A model generated the notes under the pieces. That model made no database searches. It saw nothing but the letters and a program-made list of their open reading frames with translations, and was not told the DNA's origin. Below, one piece after another: positions 38,609-47,167 of a stretch of 52,287 bases of DNA. The stretch covers positions 1-52,287 of the forward strand of contig JAPLBJ010000069.1 of NCBI GenBank assembly GCA_026392845.1, given 5' to 3'. This stretch comes from Actinomycetota bacterium. GTDB taxonomy: Bacteria; Actinomycetota; Actinomycetes; Nanopelagicales; Nanopelagicaceae. Numbering within the stretch: the stretch's first letter is position 1; every line of letters starts with the position of its first letter. The position numbers and the translations under genes are program-made.

Positions 38609-41153
38609 CATCAAGTGGTGCACGCAATGGATAAGCACTTCCCATTTCACGACGTACTAAAGTAGAAAGAACTTCTTCTTCCCCCGCAACGACTTCCAAA
38701 ATCAATTCATCGTGAATTTGAAGCAATAGTCGAGATTTTAAATTCTCTGCATCAATTGCACTCTGCACCTTAAGCATCGCCATTTTTATGATGTCAGCAG
38801 CCGAACCCTGGATAGGAGCGTTGAGCGCCATACGTTCTGCAACTTCACGACGCTGGCGATTGTCGTGCATCAAATCTGGAAGGTAGCGACGACGTCCCAT
38901 CACGGTTTCCGTATAACCAACTTTTCTTGCCTGATCCACAACAGTCGTTAGATAGTCGCGAATACCACCAAAGCGTTGAAAGTATTTATCCATCAATTCT
39001 TGCGCAGCAGGTGGAGTGATATCTAGCTGCGCAGATAGACCGTAGGAAGATAATCCGTATGCAAGTCCATATGACATCGCCTTGATCTGTCTGCGCATCT
39101 CAGGATCAACATCCGCTGGCTTGACTCCAAATATTTCTGCAGCGATTGTTGCATGTAAATCTTCACCTGATTCAAATGCTGCCAACAAATGCTCATCATG
39201 AGATAAATGAGCCATGATTCGCATTTCAATCTGGCTGTAATCAGCTGTTAGAAGTGCGCTATATCCCTTACCTGCAATAAAGCAGTCACGAATAGTGCGT
39301 CCCTCTTCACTTCGTACTGGAATATTTTGCAGATTTGGACCAGTTGATGAGAGGCGACCAGTTGCTGCAACTGTTTGTTGGAAATGGGTATGGATACGGC
39401 CATCATGTGCAATCTCTGCAATTAGTCCTTCGACTGTTGTTCCGAGTTTTTTTGTCTCTCTGATTCGAAGTAGTGAGCGAAGTAGAGGGTGGCCGCTCTT
39501 TTCGAAGAGCCAATCAAGTGCTTCGGCATCAGTTGTGTAGCCAGTTTTTATCTTCTTTGTTTTTGGCAATTTCAATTCATCAAAGAGCACGACTTGTAAT
39601 TGTTTAGGGGAAGCCACATTGAATTCGTGACCAACTGCATCATGGGCGGCTTTCGTCTCTTTCTCAACCTCTTTTTCAAAGAATGTCGCGAGTTTCTCTA
39701 GCGCTGGGCGATCTACCGCTACTCCCACCGATTCCATCTGCGAGAGCAATTGCGAAATGGGTAATTCCATCGTCGTAAAGAGTTGCGTCAATCCGCGATC
39801 TTCTAACTCACGAGTGAGGGCAGCACGCAGGATAAAGAGAGACCTAGCCGATGAAAGAAGTTCTTGTTCGGGGTCAGAGAAATTGATCTGTGTTCCATCG
39901 CCCCAGCGCTCTAATAAATCTTTGAGTTCAGGGGTGCGCACACCTGGATTTACTAAATATGCTGCAATTGCTGTATCAAAAATCAGTCCTTGCATGCCGT
40001 TGATACGTGCCAAGGATTTAGCATCGTGTGCAATCTTTGAAACCTTAGGATTTGTAGCCCACTCCCCCATTAATGATGAATGAACCAGGAAGACATCATC
40101 GGGTGAAAGCGCGACTGCATAACGATGCAATTTCTCTTCATCAATATGAAAAGCAAGAGCAATCTCTCCAGCATGTTCTGCAATTTTTGTATCCGCCTCG
40201 GCTGGAGTCAGGACGTTGCCCTCAATCGCAGTAGCAAAGAGTTGCAGTTCTGGCTCTTGGACGCTCTGCACGCTCTTCGAATTCAGAATTGGCTTGATTC
40301 GATCTTTGAGCGTTCTAAATTCGAGCAAGTCGAAGAGGGGGTTAGTTTTACTCTCCTCTGCTCCATTCCACGCAAGAGAATTAATATCTAGATTCAATGG
40401 AACGTCGGCAACAAGTTGAGTCAACTCACTATTGCGAATGACATCATTGATTGAATCACGCAGAGATTGACCAACTTTGCCAGCTAACTTATCTACATTA
40501 GAGAGTAACTCTTTGAGGGATCCATATTCCACAATCCACTTTGCTGCTGTCTTCTCACCAACTCCTGGAACAGATGGCAAATTATCACTTGGGTCTCCGC
40601 GTAGCGCAGCAAAATCTGGATATTGGGCTGGCGTCATGCCATATTTTTCAAAAACAGCATCCGGTGTCATGCGAACGAGATCACTTACACCGCGCTTTGG
40701 GTAGAGCACCGTTGTTGCTTCGTTTACTAATTGGAAACTGTCACGATCGCCCGTACAGATAAATACTTGTGCGCCTTCGCTCTCAGCGCGCTTTGCAATC
40801 GTTGCCAAGATGTCATCTGCCTCAAAGCCCTCGACTTCGAACTGTGTTATTCCAAATGCAGTTACCAAGTCGTGAAGGTATGACATCTGTGAGCGAAATT
40901 CATCGGGCGTCTTACTTCTATTCGCCTTATATTCCGGAAAAATCTCTGAGCGAAAAGTTTTACGGCTCACATCAAAAGCGACTGCAACATGCGTTGGCTT
41001 CTCTGTAGAAAGCAGCGAGAGCAACATGGTGGCAAAGCCATAAATCGCATTTGTATGCTGGCCACTCGCTGTCATAAAATTTTCGGCAGGTAGTGCGTGA
41101 AATGCCCGATATGCCATGGAGTGCCCATCGATAAGTAATAGGCGTTTGCTCAT
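38565..41153 (-). CDS. polA: DNA polymerase I
   Basis: Fills repair gaps and removes RNA primers. The 862 residues have an N-terminal 5'-3' exonuclease domain (LLIDGHSMAYRAFHALP; VAFDVSRKTFRSE; DSFQLVN), a middle domain, and a polymerase domain with motif A LLTADYSQIEMRIMAHLS, motif B RRQIKAMSYGLAYGLSSYGL and motif C LLQIHDELILEV. In the middle domain the DxE metal motif of the proofreading nuclease is replaced (IALAFHIDEEK), so 3'-5' exonuclease activity is probably lost, as in Taq and other actinobacterial PolA. TAGGAT lies 6 nt before the ATG, indicating a leaderless transcript. Confidence 0.97.
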   Translation of the reverse strand: MSKRLLLIDGHSMAYRAFHALPAENFMTASGQHTNAIYGFATMLLSLLSTEKPTHVAVAFDVSRKTFRSEIFPEYKANRSKTPDEFRSQMSYLHDLVTAFGITQFEVEGFEADDILATIAKRAESEGAQVFICTGDRDSFQLVNEATTVLYPKRGVSDLVRMTPDAVFEKYGMTPAQYPDFAALRGDPSDNLPSVPGVGEKTAAKWIVEYGSLKELLSNVDKLAGKVGQSLRDSINDVIRNSELTQLVADVPLNLDINSLAWNGAEESKTNPLFDLLEFRTLKDRIKPILNSKSVQSVQEPELQLFATAIEGNVLTPAEADTKIAEHAGEIALAFHIDEEKLHRYAVALSPDDVFLVHSSLMGEWATNPKVSKIAHDAKSLARINGMQGLIFDTAIAAYLVNPGVRTPELKDLLERWGDGTQINFSDPEQELLSSARSLFILRAALTRELEDRGLTQLFTTMELPISQLLSQMESVGVAVDRPALEKLATFFEKEVEKETKAAHDAVGHEFNVASPKQLQVVLFDELKLPKTKKIKTGYTTDAEALDWLFEKSGHPLLRSLLRIRETKKLGTTVEGLIAEIAHDGRIHTHFQQTVAATGRLSSTGPNLQNIPVRSEEGRTIRDCFIAGKGYSALLTADYSQIEMRIMAHLSHDEHLLAAFESGEDLHATIAAEIFGVKPADVDPEMRRQIKAMSYGLAYGLSSYGLSAQLDITPPAAQELMDKYFQRFGGIRDYLTTVVDQARKVGYTETVMGRRRYLPDLMHDNRQRREVAERMALNAPIQGSAADIIKMAMLKVQSAIDAENLKSRLLLQIHDELILEVVAGEEEVLSTLVRREMGSAYPLRAPLDVSAGIGQTWNQAAH

Positions 41154-41159
41154 AGGTGC

Positions 41160-41165
41160 ATCCTA
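41160..41165 (-). promoter_or_regulatory. Leaderless -10 box of polA
   Basis: On the minus strand TAGGAT, six bases (GCACCT), then the polA ATG. It shares the 36-bp divergent spacer with the thioesterase promoter. Confidence 0.55.
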
Positions 41166-41175
41166 GATAGCAAGT

Positions 41176-41181
41176 TAGACT
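41176..41181 (+). promoter_or_regulatory. Probable -10 box of the thioesterase gene
   Basis: TAGACT lies 8 nt before the ATG at 41190, giving a leader of about two bases. It lies back to back with the polA promoter. Confidence 0.45.
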
Positions 41182-41189
41182 CAACCACT

Positions 41190-41609
41190 ATGACGCAACC
41201 CTCAGAGCCAGATTTCTTAGCCATCATCAATGAGCGTGGCAGCGGTACCCTCGATAAAAAGATGGGGATCAAAATTATTGAAGCATCACCGCAGCGACTA
41301 GTTGGCACCATGCCTGTTGAAGGAAACACGCAACCCTTTGGACTATTACATGGTGGCGCCAATGTTGTCCTTGCAGAAAGTCTTGGCTCCGTCGGCACAC
41401 ACCTACATGCAGGTCCTACACGCAAAATTGTTGGCGTAGATATCAACGCAACTCATCACAAATCAGCAACGTCGGGAATTGTTACAGGTGTTGCAACCGC
41501 AATCTCGCTCGGCAAAACCATGTGTTGCTATGAGGTTGTAATAACAAATGAGCAAGGCCAACGCACATGTACTGCGCGTATTACTTGTTTGATTCTGGCC
41601 GAGCGCTAA
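41190..41609 (+). CDS. PaaI-family hotdog-fold thioesterase
   Basis: A 139-residue hotdog-fold protein that probably hydrolyses an acyl- or aryl-CoA. The PaaI/YdiI-type motif GLLHGGANVVLAESLGSVG (about 51-69) carries the conserved His-Gly-Gly and the acidic residue of the active site, and GVDINATHHKSA (about 91-102) is the second family segment. It may be a menaquinone-pathway or phenylacetate-type thioesterase; sequence alone does not decide. It lies between polA and livF and ends 3 bp from the livF stop, tail to tail. Confidence 0.87.
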   Translation: MTQPSEPDFLAIINERGSGTLDKKMGIKIIEASPQRLVGTMPVEGNTQPFGLLHGGANVVLAESLGSVGTHLHAGPTRKIVGVDINATHHKSATSGIVTGVATAISLGKTMCCYEVVITNEQGQRTCTARITCLILAER

Positions 41610-41612
41610 GTA

Positions 41613-42332
41613 TTAGTGAGCGCCTGTTCCGAGGTATGCCTCGCGGACAGCAGGATCGTTGAGCAAGTCAGAAGCCTTGGCTTCTTTTACAACATTTCCA
41701 GTTTCAAGAATATAAGCACGATGTGCACGTTGTAGCGCTTGCTGTGCATTTTGCTCGACGAGCAAGATGGTTACACCAGTCTTGTTGATTTCAGTAATAA
41801 TACGGAAAATATTTGCAATCATTTGAGGTGCAAGTCCCATAGATGGCTCATCAAGGAGTAATACCTTTGGGCGAGCCATAAGAGCGCGACCAATTGCAAG
41901 CATCTGTTGCTCGCCACCAGAGAGAGTTCCACCAGCTTGTGTTGCGCGCTCTTTCAAACGTGGGAAGAGTGTGTAGACCTTGTCGAGATCTTCATCCATT
42001 TCGGATTTGCGATCTTTGCGATTGAACTTACCCATTTCAAGATTTTCAAGAACAGTCATACCTGGGAAAATTCCGCGGCCTTCAGGTGCTTGTGAGATAC
42101 CAAGATCTACCCGCTCATGTGCAGGAACATTTGAAATGTCTTGACCATCAAAGAGAATCTGACCGCTAGATACTTTGCGCAGACCAGAGATGGTTTTTAG
42201 CGTTGTTGTCTTACCAGCACCATTTGCACCAATGAGAGTAACAATCTCGCCTTCGTTTACTACAACGGAGATTCCCTTTATCGCTTCAATCTTGCCGTAG
42301 TGGACATGAAGATCTTTAAGTTCAAGACGCAT
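41613..42332 (-). CDS. livF: Branched-chain amino acid ABC transporter, ATPase LivF
   Basis: One of two ATPases of the Liv-type (HAAT) importer. The 239 residues show Walker A GANGAGKTT, signature LSGGEQQMLAIGRALM and Walker B VLLLDEPSMGLAP; the EQQML form of the signature is typical of LivF. The gene overlaps livG by 11 bp and is the last of livKHMGF. Confidence 0.95.
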   Translation of the reverse strand: MRLELKDLHVHYGKIEAIKGISVVVNEGEIVTLIGANGAGKTTTLKTISGLRKVSSGQILFDGQDISNVPAHERVDLGISQAPEGRGIFPGMTVLENLEMGKFNRKDRKSEMDEDLDKVYTLFPRLKERATQAGGTLSGGEQQMLAIGRALMARPKVLLLDEPSMGLAPQMIANIFRIITEINKTGVTILLVEQNAQQALQRAHRAYILETGNVVKEAKASDLLNDPAVREAYLGTGAH

Positions 42333-43098
42333 CTTCTGGGACTCCTAAATAGGCGGCAATTACTTGTGGGTCATTCTGAACAACACTTGGTAGGTCATCA
42401 GCAATCTTTTGCCCGAAGTCTAAAACTACTACTCGGTCAGAGATGCCCATGATCAAAGACATATCGTGTTCAATGAGAAGGATTGTGTAACCAGCATCGC
42501 GAATCTTTTTGATTATCGCTGCAAGTTCAACCTTTTCTTGTGGATTAAATCCTGCAGCTGGTTCGTCGAGTAGAAGAATCTTCGGCTCAGTACCTAGTGC
42601 GCGCGCAATCTCCAAGCGACGTTGCACACCGTATGGCAAATTCTTCGCTAAACGATCCGCATACTCATCGATGCCAATAAACTTCAAGATCTCATGGGCT
42701 TTAGCAATACTTGCTTTCTCTTCACGGCGCGAACGCGGTGTACCGAGAATTGAACCAATAAGTCCAACTTTATTTCGCACATCGGTTCCTGTAATAACAT
42801 TTTCGAGAGTGGTCATATCTCCAAAGAGGCGAATATTTTGAAATGTTCGAGCTATTCCCAACTTTGTAATGTGATGGCGCTTCTTGCCATCAATTGCAAC
42901 ATCGCCTAAAAATACATTTCCAGAAGTTGGCTTGTAAACACCAGTAATCAAATTAAAGACCGTTGTCTTACCTGCACCGTTAGGACCAATCAGGGCAAGG
43001 ATTTCTCCCTCTTTCAATTCAAGATTGACGCTGTTCAGTGCTGTGACTCCACCAAATTTGATAGTGAGATTTTTAAGATTCAGGATTGTCTTCGCCAT
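42322..43098 (-). CDS. livG: Branched-chain amino acid ABC transporter, ATPase LivG
   Basis: The second ATPase of the importer. The 258 residues show Walker [10 protein letters not shown], the family segment [12 protein letters not shown], a LivG-type degenerate signature region ([16 protein letters not shown]) and Walker [25 protein letters not shown] before the ATG serves as ribosome site and includes the livM stop. Confidence 0.95.
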   Translation of the reverse strand: MAKTILNLKNLTIKFGGVTALNSVNLELKEGEILALIGPNGAGKTTVFNLITGVYKPTSGNVFLGDVAIDGKKRHHITKLGIARTFQNIRLFGDMTTLENVITGTDVRNKVGLIGSILGTPRSRREEKASIAKAHEILKFIGIDEYADRLAKNLPYGVQRRLEIARALGTEPKILLLDEPAAGFNPQEKVELAAIIKKIRDAGYTILLIEHDMSLIMGISDRVVVLDFGQKIADDLPSVVQNDPQVIAAYLGVPEDAS

Positions 43099-43100
43099 AG

Positions 43101-44120
43101 TTATGCTCCTGAACCCTTCTTCACAATAGCTTTCTCTCGCTTCTTTCGCGGGAGTATTCCTTCAGGGCGTAAGTTCATAAATACAACAAGTACTAAGCCG
43201 AAAAGAAGAAGGCGTGCATCGGATAAGAATCGGAAGCGATCCGGCAAGTAACCAAGAATTGCGGCTCCAACAATTACTCCCCAGATATTTCCCATTCCTC
43301 CAAAAACCACGCAGGCGAGGATAAGAATTGATGTATTCAATGTGAAGTTATCTGGTGCAATAACCATTGAACGAGAGGCGTAGAAAACACCTGCACCGCC
43401 ACCAATTGCTGCGCCGAATACGAATGCCCAAATTTTATATTTATACGTTGATACACCCATGAGCTCTGCTGCATCTTCATCTTGGCGAATAGATTCCCAT
43501 GCTCGTCCTGGACGTCGCACAGTGAGTCTGCGAATCACCCAAATCACGAGCAGAATCATTACCACAATTGTCCAATAGAAATATTTTTGATCAAGTAATT
43601 GGTATTCAAAACCAAGTCCTGGAGGAAATGGCACGCCAGCAATACCGAGTGCGCCGCCTATTGCTTCAGAGTTGAGAGCACTGACGCGAACAATTTCTCC
43701 AAAACCTAAAGTAACGATTGCAAGATAATCACCACGCAGGCGAAGAGTTGGAATAGCAAGTAGCACGCCTGCAAACATCGCTGCAGCAATACCAATTGGC
43801 ATAATCTCCCACGTGTTCAAACCTGTGCGAGTGCCTAATATCGCCATTGTGTAGGCACCGACGGCAAAAAATGCCACATAGCCTAGATCGAGCATTCCAC
43901 TCTTACCGACTACAACGTTGAGGCCAAGTGCCATCAAAATAAACATACCCATGGGATATACGAGCACTGCATCAAATGCTGCAACTGGTGTCTGTAAGAA
44001 TGTGTTGCCTGCATATGGCAATGCCGCTACAACAGCAACAATCGCAAAGACAGTGAGAACTCTCACTGGGCGATTAGAACGTTCCCAGAATTGGGCGCCC
44101 TTATCTCTTAAATTTATCAT
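43101..44120 (-). CDS. livM: Branched-chain amino acid ABC transporter, permease LivM
   Basis: Membrane subunit with about nine or ten hydrophobic segments over 339 residues. Family landmarks are [30 protein letters not shown] residues (about 63-88), [19 protein letters not shown] (about 127-145) and the C-terminal [15 protein letters not shown]. It overlaps the livH stop by one base (TAATG), so the permeases are made together. Confidence 0.94.
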   Translation of the reverse strand: MINLRDKGAQFWERSNRPVRVLTVFAIVAVVAALPYAGNTFLQTPVAAFDAVLVYPMGMFILMALGLNVVVGKSGMLDLGYVAFFAVGAYTMAILGTRTGLNTWEIMPIGIAAAMFAGVLLAIPTLRLRGDYLAIVTLGFGEIVRVSALNSEAIGGALGIAGVPFPPGLGFEYQLLDQKYFYWTIVVMILLVIWVIRRLTVRRPGRAWESIRQDEDAAELMGVSTYKYKIWAFVFGAAIGGGAGVFYASRSMVIAPDNFTLNTSILILACVVFGGMGNIWGVIVGAAILGYLPDRFRFLSDARLLLFGLVLVVFMNLRPEGILPRKKREKAIVKKGSGA

Positions 44121-45070
44121 TAGACCCTCGTTCTCTGGATAGCTTCACCGAATATCCCATTGGGCTTGAAGAGAAGAATAAGAATAAGAATGATAAATAC
44201 TGTTACTGGCTTCCATTGTGTTCCAATAACGGCCGAGGCATATATTTCAACTAGCCCTAGTGAAATTCCTCCAAAGAAGGCTCCTCGAATATTTCCGATA
44301 CCACCGATAACGGCAGCGGTAAATGCAGCAAGTCCGAGGCTAAAGCCCATGTTGAACTTTACATTTTCATAAACATTGACATAGAAGAAGCCTGCCGCAC
44401 CTGTCATGAGGCCGCCGAGAGTAAAGGTGAGTGAAATAACGCGGTTGAGGTTGACGCCCATCAGTTTTGCTGAATCTTCATCCATTGATACGGCACGAAT
44501 TCCTCTACCTAACCTTGAATATTTGATAAAGCGATCCAATAAAATAAAAAGAATCAGGCCTGCAACAATTGTTAGAGTGCTATCAAGACGAATCTCGGCT
44601 CCCTGGAATGTAGCCAGAGTCTTCTTTGGAACAATATTGGGAGCAAATTGGGTGCGCGCTCCGGTGAAAATTCTAACAATCTCAGAGATAACAATTCCTA
44701 TACCGATAGCACTAATCAGAGGTGCAATTCTATTGGTAGTGCGGTTACGAAGATGCCTATAGGCCACGAGTTCTACCAAGAAAGCCAACAAGGCAGAGGC
44801 AAGCATTGAAGCCACAATGCAACAAAGAATTACTAAAAATAATTTTACGTTGGATGGCGGAATGGCATCATTAGATAATTCAAAAACATATTTACTAACC
44901 ATCACAGTGGCAAAGGCGCCGACCATAAAAATCTCAGAGTTTGCAAAGTTGATCATACGCAACACGCCATAAACCATGGTGTAACCCATAGCAATCAAAA
45001 CATAGATAAAACCGAGTGCAATTCCTGAAAATGTCAGAGACCAGAATTGATGGATCAGCGTGTCAAACAT
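44120..45070 (-). CDS. livH: Branched-chain amino acid ABC transporter, permease LivH
   Basis: The other membrane subunit, 316 residues and about eight membrane segments. GFIYVLIAMGYTMVYGVL with RMINFANSEIFMVGAF at the N-terminus and GIRAVSMDEDSAKLMGVN in the cytoplasmic loop are diagnostic. AGGAGT stands 10 nt before the ATG. It lies downstream of livK behind a strong hairpin terminator, so permease output should be lower than that of the binding protein. Confidence 0.94.
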   Translation of the reverse strand: MFDTLIHQFWSLTFSGIALGFIYVLIAMGYTMVYGVLRMINFANSEIFMVGAFATVMVSKYVFELSNDAIPPSNVKLFLVILCCIVASMLASALLAFLVELVAYRHLRNRTTNRIAPLISAIGIGIVISEIVRIFTGARTQFAPNIVPKKTLATFQGAEIRLDSTLTIVAGLILFILLDRFIKYSRLGRGIRAVSMDEDSAKLMGVNLNRVISLTFTLGGLMTGAAGFFYVNVYENVKFNMGFSLGLAAFTAAVIGGIGNIRGAFFGGISLGLVEIYASAVIGTQWKPVTVFIILILILLFKPNGIFGEAIQRTRV

Positions 45071-45140
45071 TGCGATTTCACTCCTAAAATATGTGAGGCT
45101 CGAATCATATGCAAACTAAGCAGAAAATGTCATCTGTTGT

Positions 45141-45177
45141 AAAAGAAAATGGCCCGGTAATTACTTACCGGGCCATT
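45141..45177 (-). terminator. Strong intrinsic terminator between livK and livH
   Basis: AATGGCCCGGTAA (45148-45160), four-base loop, TTACCGGGCCATT (45165-45177) is a perfect 13-bp stem. On the minus strand it is followed by TTTTCTTTT. It lies 23 bp after livK. Partial read-through would feed livHMGF, a common way to make more binding protein than permease. Confidence 0.85.
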
Positions 45178-45200
45178 CTCATTCAAGCGTAAAAATTACC

Positions 45201-46346
45201 TTACTTTACAACTTCAATCGGTACGATTTTTCCACCCTTGACAACGAATCCAGTAATGGCAGCTGCGCCATTATTGTCACCATTGCGGTCGAATGAGAGC
45301 TTTGTACCAGCAACTGTCTCGCCCTTGAAGCCATTGATGAAGTTCAACATACCTGAACGTGTTGTAACTCCGCTCTTGACTGCAGCGATATAGATATTGA
45401 CAATTGAAATTGTCTCAGTTGTGTACTCACCTGAAGCAGCACCCATAACCTTGACATAGTCAGCTTCCATTGCTGGGTTACCAACTGAAAGTGGAACTGT
45501 TGGAGCTACAAGAAGTACGCCTTCTGCGTTCTTTCCAGCGCCCTCAAGGAAGCCAGTACCTAAAGTTCCATCTCCTGAAGCAAAATCACCCTTGTATCCA
45601 TCAGCGCGAAGCTGATTGATCAAGACTGCTGCTTGTGAGTAGTAACCTGTATAGATAACGACGTTAGTGCCTGTTGACTTTACCTTTGAGATTGTTGCTG
45701 CAAAGTCTTTTGTGTCATCAGGAGTTGAATCTGAACCAACCCATGTACCAGCAGCAAGTGCCTTCTTTGTGAATGCAGCAAGACCTGTTGCATATGGAGT
45801 CTTGTCATCAACGATGTAAACCTTTGGTGACTTCTGGTTCTGTACAGCCCACTTAGCAAGTGATGGACCTTGGAATGCATCTGTTGATGGAACTCTGTGG
45901 AATACAGGGTATCCGTAGTTCACAGACTTCTTATCTGTAAGAGTTACGTTTGTCGCTGATGGTGAGATCATTGGCAGACGAGCAGCCTTGTAATAAGGAA
46001 GTGATGAAATTGTTGCGCCAGAGAATGCTGGTCCAACAATTGCAATGATTTTCTTATTGGCAGCAGCACCTGGTGCAACTGTAAGTGCTACAGATCCAGC
46101 ACCCTGATCGTCAATTGTTACTAGGTTGATCTTTACAGCTGGATTTGAATCGTTGTACTTCTTCAATGCGTACTTTGCCGCATTTACTTCGTCGATACCT
46201 GTTTGAGCAGAATCGCCAGTTAGTGGGCCTTGGTACGCAATTGTAATTTCCTTTACTTTGGCACTTGCAGGTGTTGATGCAACTACGCCAAATGTAAGCG
46301 CAGCTGAAGCAGCAATAGCAAAGCCACTGATGATCTTCTTGTTCAT
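45201..46346 (-). CDS. livK: Branched-chain amino acid-binding protein of the Liv importer
   Basis: The extracytoplasmic receptor of the importer. The start is MNKKIISGFAIAASAALTFG with AGGAAGG seven bases upstream, giving 381 residues; an upstream extension of 27 codons lacks family support. Residues 1-29 form a Sec signal peptide ending near TPASAKV. No lipobox Cys is visible, so the membrane anchor is unclear, though lipidation is usual in Gram-positives. The periplasmic-binding type I fold shows ITIAYQGPLTGDSAQ and AIVGPAFSGATISSLPYY, where ligand-contact residues lie. Ligands may be Leu, Ile and Val or other amino acids. Confidence 0.9.
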   Translation of the reverse strand: MNKKIISGFAIAASAALTFGVVASTPASAKVKEITIAYQGPLTGDSAQTGIDEVNAAKYALKKYNDSNPAVKINLVTIDDQGAGSVALTVAPGAAANKKIIAIVGPAFSGATISSLPYYKAARLPMISPSATNVTLTDKKSVNYGYPVFHRVPSTDAFQGPSLAKWAVQNQKSPKVYIVDDKTPYATGLAAFTKKALAAGTWVGSDSTPDDTKDFAATISKVKSTGTNVVIYTGYYSQAAVLINQLRADGYKGDFASGDGTLGTGFLEGAGKNAEGVLLVAPTVPLSVGNPAMEADYVKVMGAASGEYTTETISIVNIYIAAVKSGVTTRSGMLNFINGFKGETVAGTKLSFDRNGDNNGAAAITGFVVKGGKIVPIEVVK

Positions 46347-46374
46347 GTAGAGCCTTCCTGTTTTTTCTTTCATG

Positions 46375-46386
46375 TGTCCCGGGACA
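46375..46386. repeat. Perfect 12-bp palindrome in the livK leader
   Basis: TGTCCCGGGACA lies 28 bp before the livK start, just downstream of the predicted transcript start. It may be a repressor operator or a small leader hairpin. It matches no regulator site I know well. Confidence 0.4.
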
Positions 46387-46397
46387 GGGAGGCGCTT

Positions 46398-46427
46398 AGG
46401 GTAATGGTGAACAATAGGTGAACACAA
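46398..46427 (-). promoter_or_regulatory. Predicted livK promoter with direct repeats
   Basis: On the minus strand TTGTGT (46422-46427) and TACCCT (46398-46403) are 18 bp apart. Between and over them GTTCACC occurs twice (46417-46423 and 46406-46412), exactly 11 bp apart. A transcription factor could bind there on one DNA face. The half sites do not match the GlnR consensus exactly. Confidence 0.45.
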
Positions 46428-46468
46428 CTTAGATTCCCGCGTGGATTGTTTCTCTTTTGTTATAAATC

Positions 46469-46484
46469 AGGGGTTTTTACCCCT
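46469..46484 (-). terminator. Weak hairpin after pdtaR
   Basis: AGGGG and CCCCT enclose a six-base loop 22 bp after pdtaR. The stem has only five pairs and no proper T run follows, so termination here is doubtful. Confidence 0.25.
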
Positions 46485-46505
46485 CAGGCGCGAGTTCCCG
46501 TGGGG

Positions 46506-47081
46506 CTATCTATCAGGGACGGCATCTGGATTAAGGACGGCATTGGCGACCTCTTTCATGGTCAAGCGCCTATCCATGGCAGCCCTTTGAATCCAGGAGA
46601 AGGCCTCTGGTTCTGAAAGATTGAGCGCCTTCATGAGCACACCTTTCGCGCGGTCAATAATTTTTCGTGTTTCTAATCGATCGTGAAGATCGGCAACTTC
46701 ATCAGCAAGTGATCTCATCTGCGTATGTCTGCTAATTGCAATTTCAATTGCAGGCACTAAATCACTAATCGTGAAAGGTTTAACAACATAAGCCATAACA
46801 CCTGCATCTCGTGCACGATCAATGAGTTCACGTTGACTAAATGCAGTCAACATGAGAACTGGCGCAATGCTAATTATCTTCTCCGCTGCAGAGATTCCAT
46901 CGAGCACAGGCATTGCAACATCGAGAATTGCTAAGTCTGGTTTATGCAATTCTGCTAATTCAATTGCTTCTGCGCCATTAGTCGCTTGCGCTACAACTTC
47001 ATATCCAGCTTCTGCAAGCATCTCAACTAAATCCATACGGATAAGTGCTTCATCTTCTGCTACGAGAATACGAGTGGTCAT
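46506..47081 (-). CDS. pdtaR: ANTAR-domain response regulator, PdtaR type
   Basis: An RNA-binding response regulator. The 191 residues hold a receiver domain (about 1-120) with acidic residues in VAEDEALIR, the phospho-acceptor Asp in DLAILDVAMP (about residue 55) and the switch Lys in YVVKPF. A short coiled coil and a C-terminal ANTAR domain (about 130-185; IIDRAKGVLMKALNLSEPEAFSWIQRAAMD) follow. ANTAR proteins bind paired RNA hairpins and prevent termination. The partner kinase PdtaS is not in the window. The ATG comes one base after a tRNA gene on the same strand, with only the GGGG of the tRNA acceptor arm as a possible ribosome site. Confidence 0.94.
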   Translation of the reverse strand: MTTRILVAEDEALIRMDLVEMLAEAGYEVVAQATNGAEAIELAELHKPDLAILDVAMPVLDGISAAEKIISIAPVLMLTAFSQRELIDRARDAGVMAYVVKPFTISDLVPAIEIAISRHTQMRSLADEVADLHDRLETRKIIDRAKGVLMKALNLSEPEAFSWIQRAAMDRRLTMKEVANAVLNPDAVPDR

Positions 47082-47082
47082 G

Positions 47083-47155
47083 TGCCCCGAGTCGGATTCG
47101 AACCGACACTATGCAGTGTTTGAGACTGCCCTCTCTACCGTTGGAGTACCGAGGC
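47083..47155 (-). tRNA. tRNA with anticodon CAA (leucine, UUG codon), class I shape
   Basis: The 73-nt gene folds as a cloverleaf. The acceptor stem GCCTCGG/TCGGGGC has two G-T pairs, the anticodon stem is GCAGT/ACTGC with loop CTCAAAC (anticodon CAA), the T arm is GTCGG-TTCGAAT-CCGAC, and the discriminator is A73. The D arm is irregular. CCA is not encoded. Leucine tRNAs are normally class II with a long variable arm, but here the variable region is five bases (ATAGT). The gene lies 12 bp after pyk and one base before the pdtaR ATG, so all three are probably on one transcript. Confidence 0.85.
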
Positions 47156-47167
47156 GCAGTGGAAATT

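Noticed and set aside
46469..46484. Hairpin with a six-base loop next to pdtaR, considered as an ANTAR target
   Set aside because: ANTAR targets are two linked hairpins whose hexaloops have A at position 1 and G at position 4. The loop here is UAAAAA, and no second hairpin with a proper loop is adjacent.
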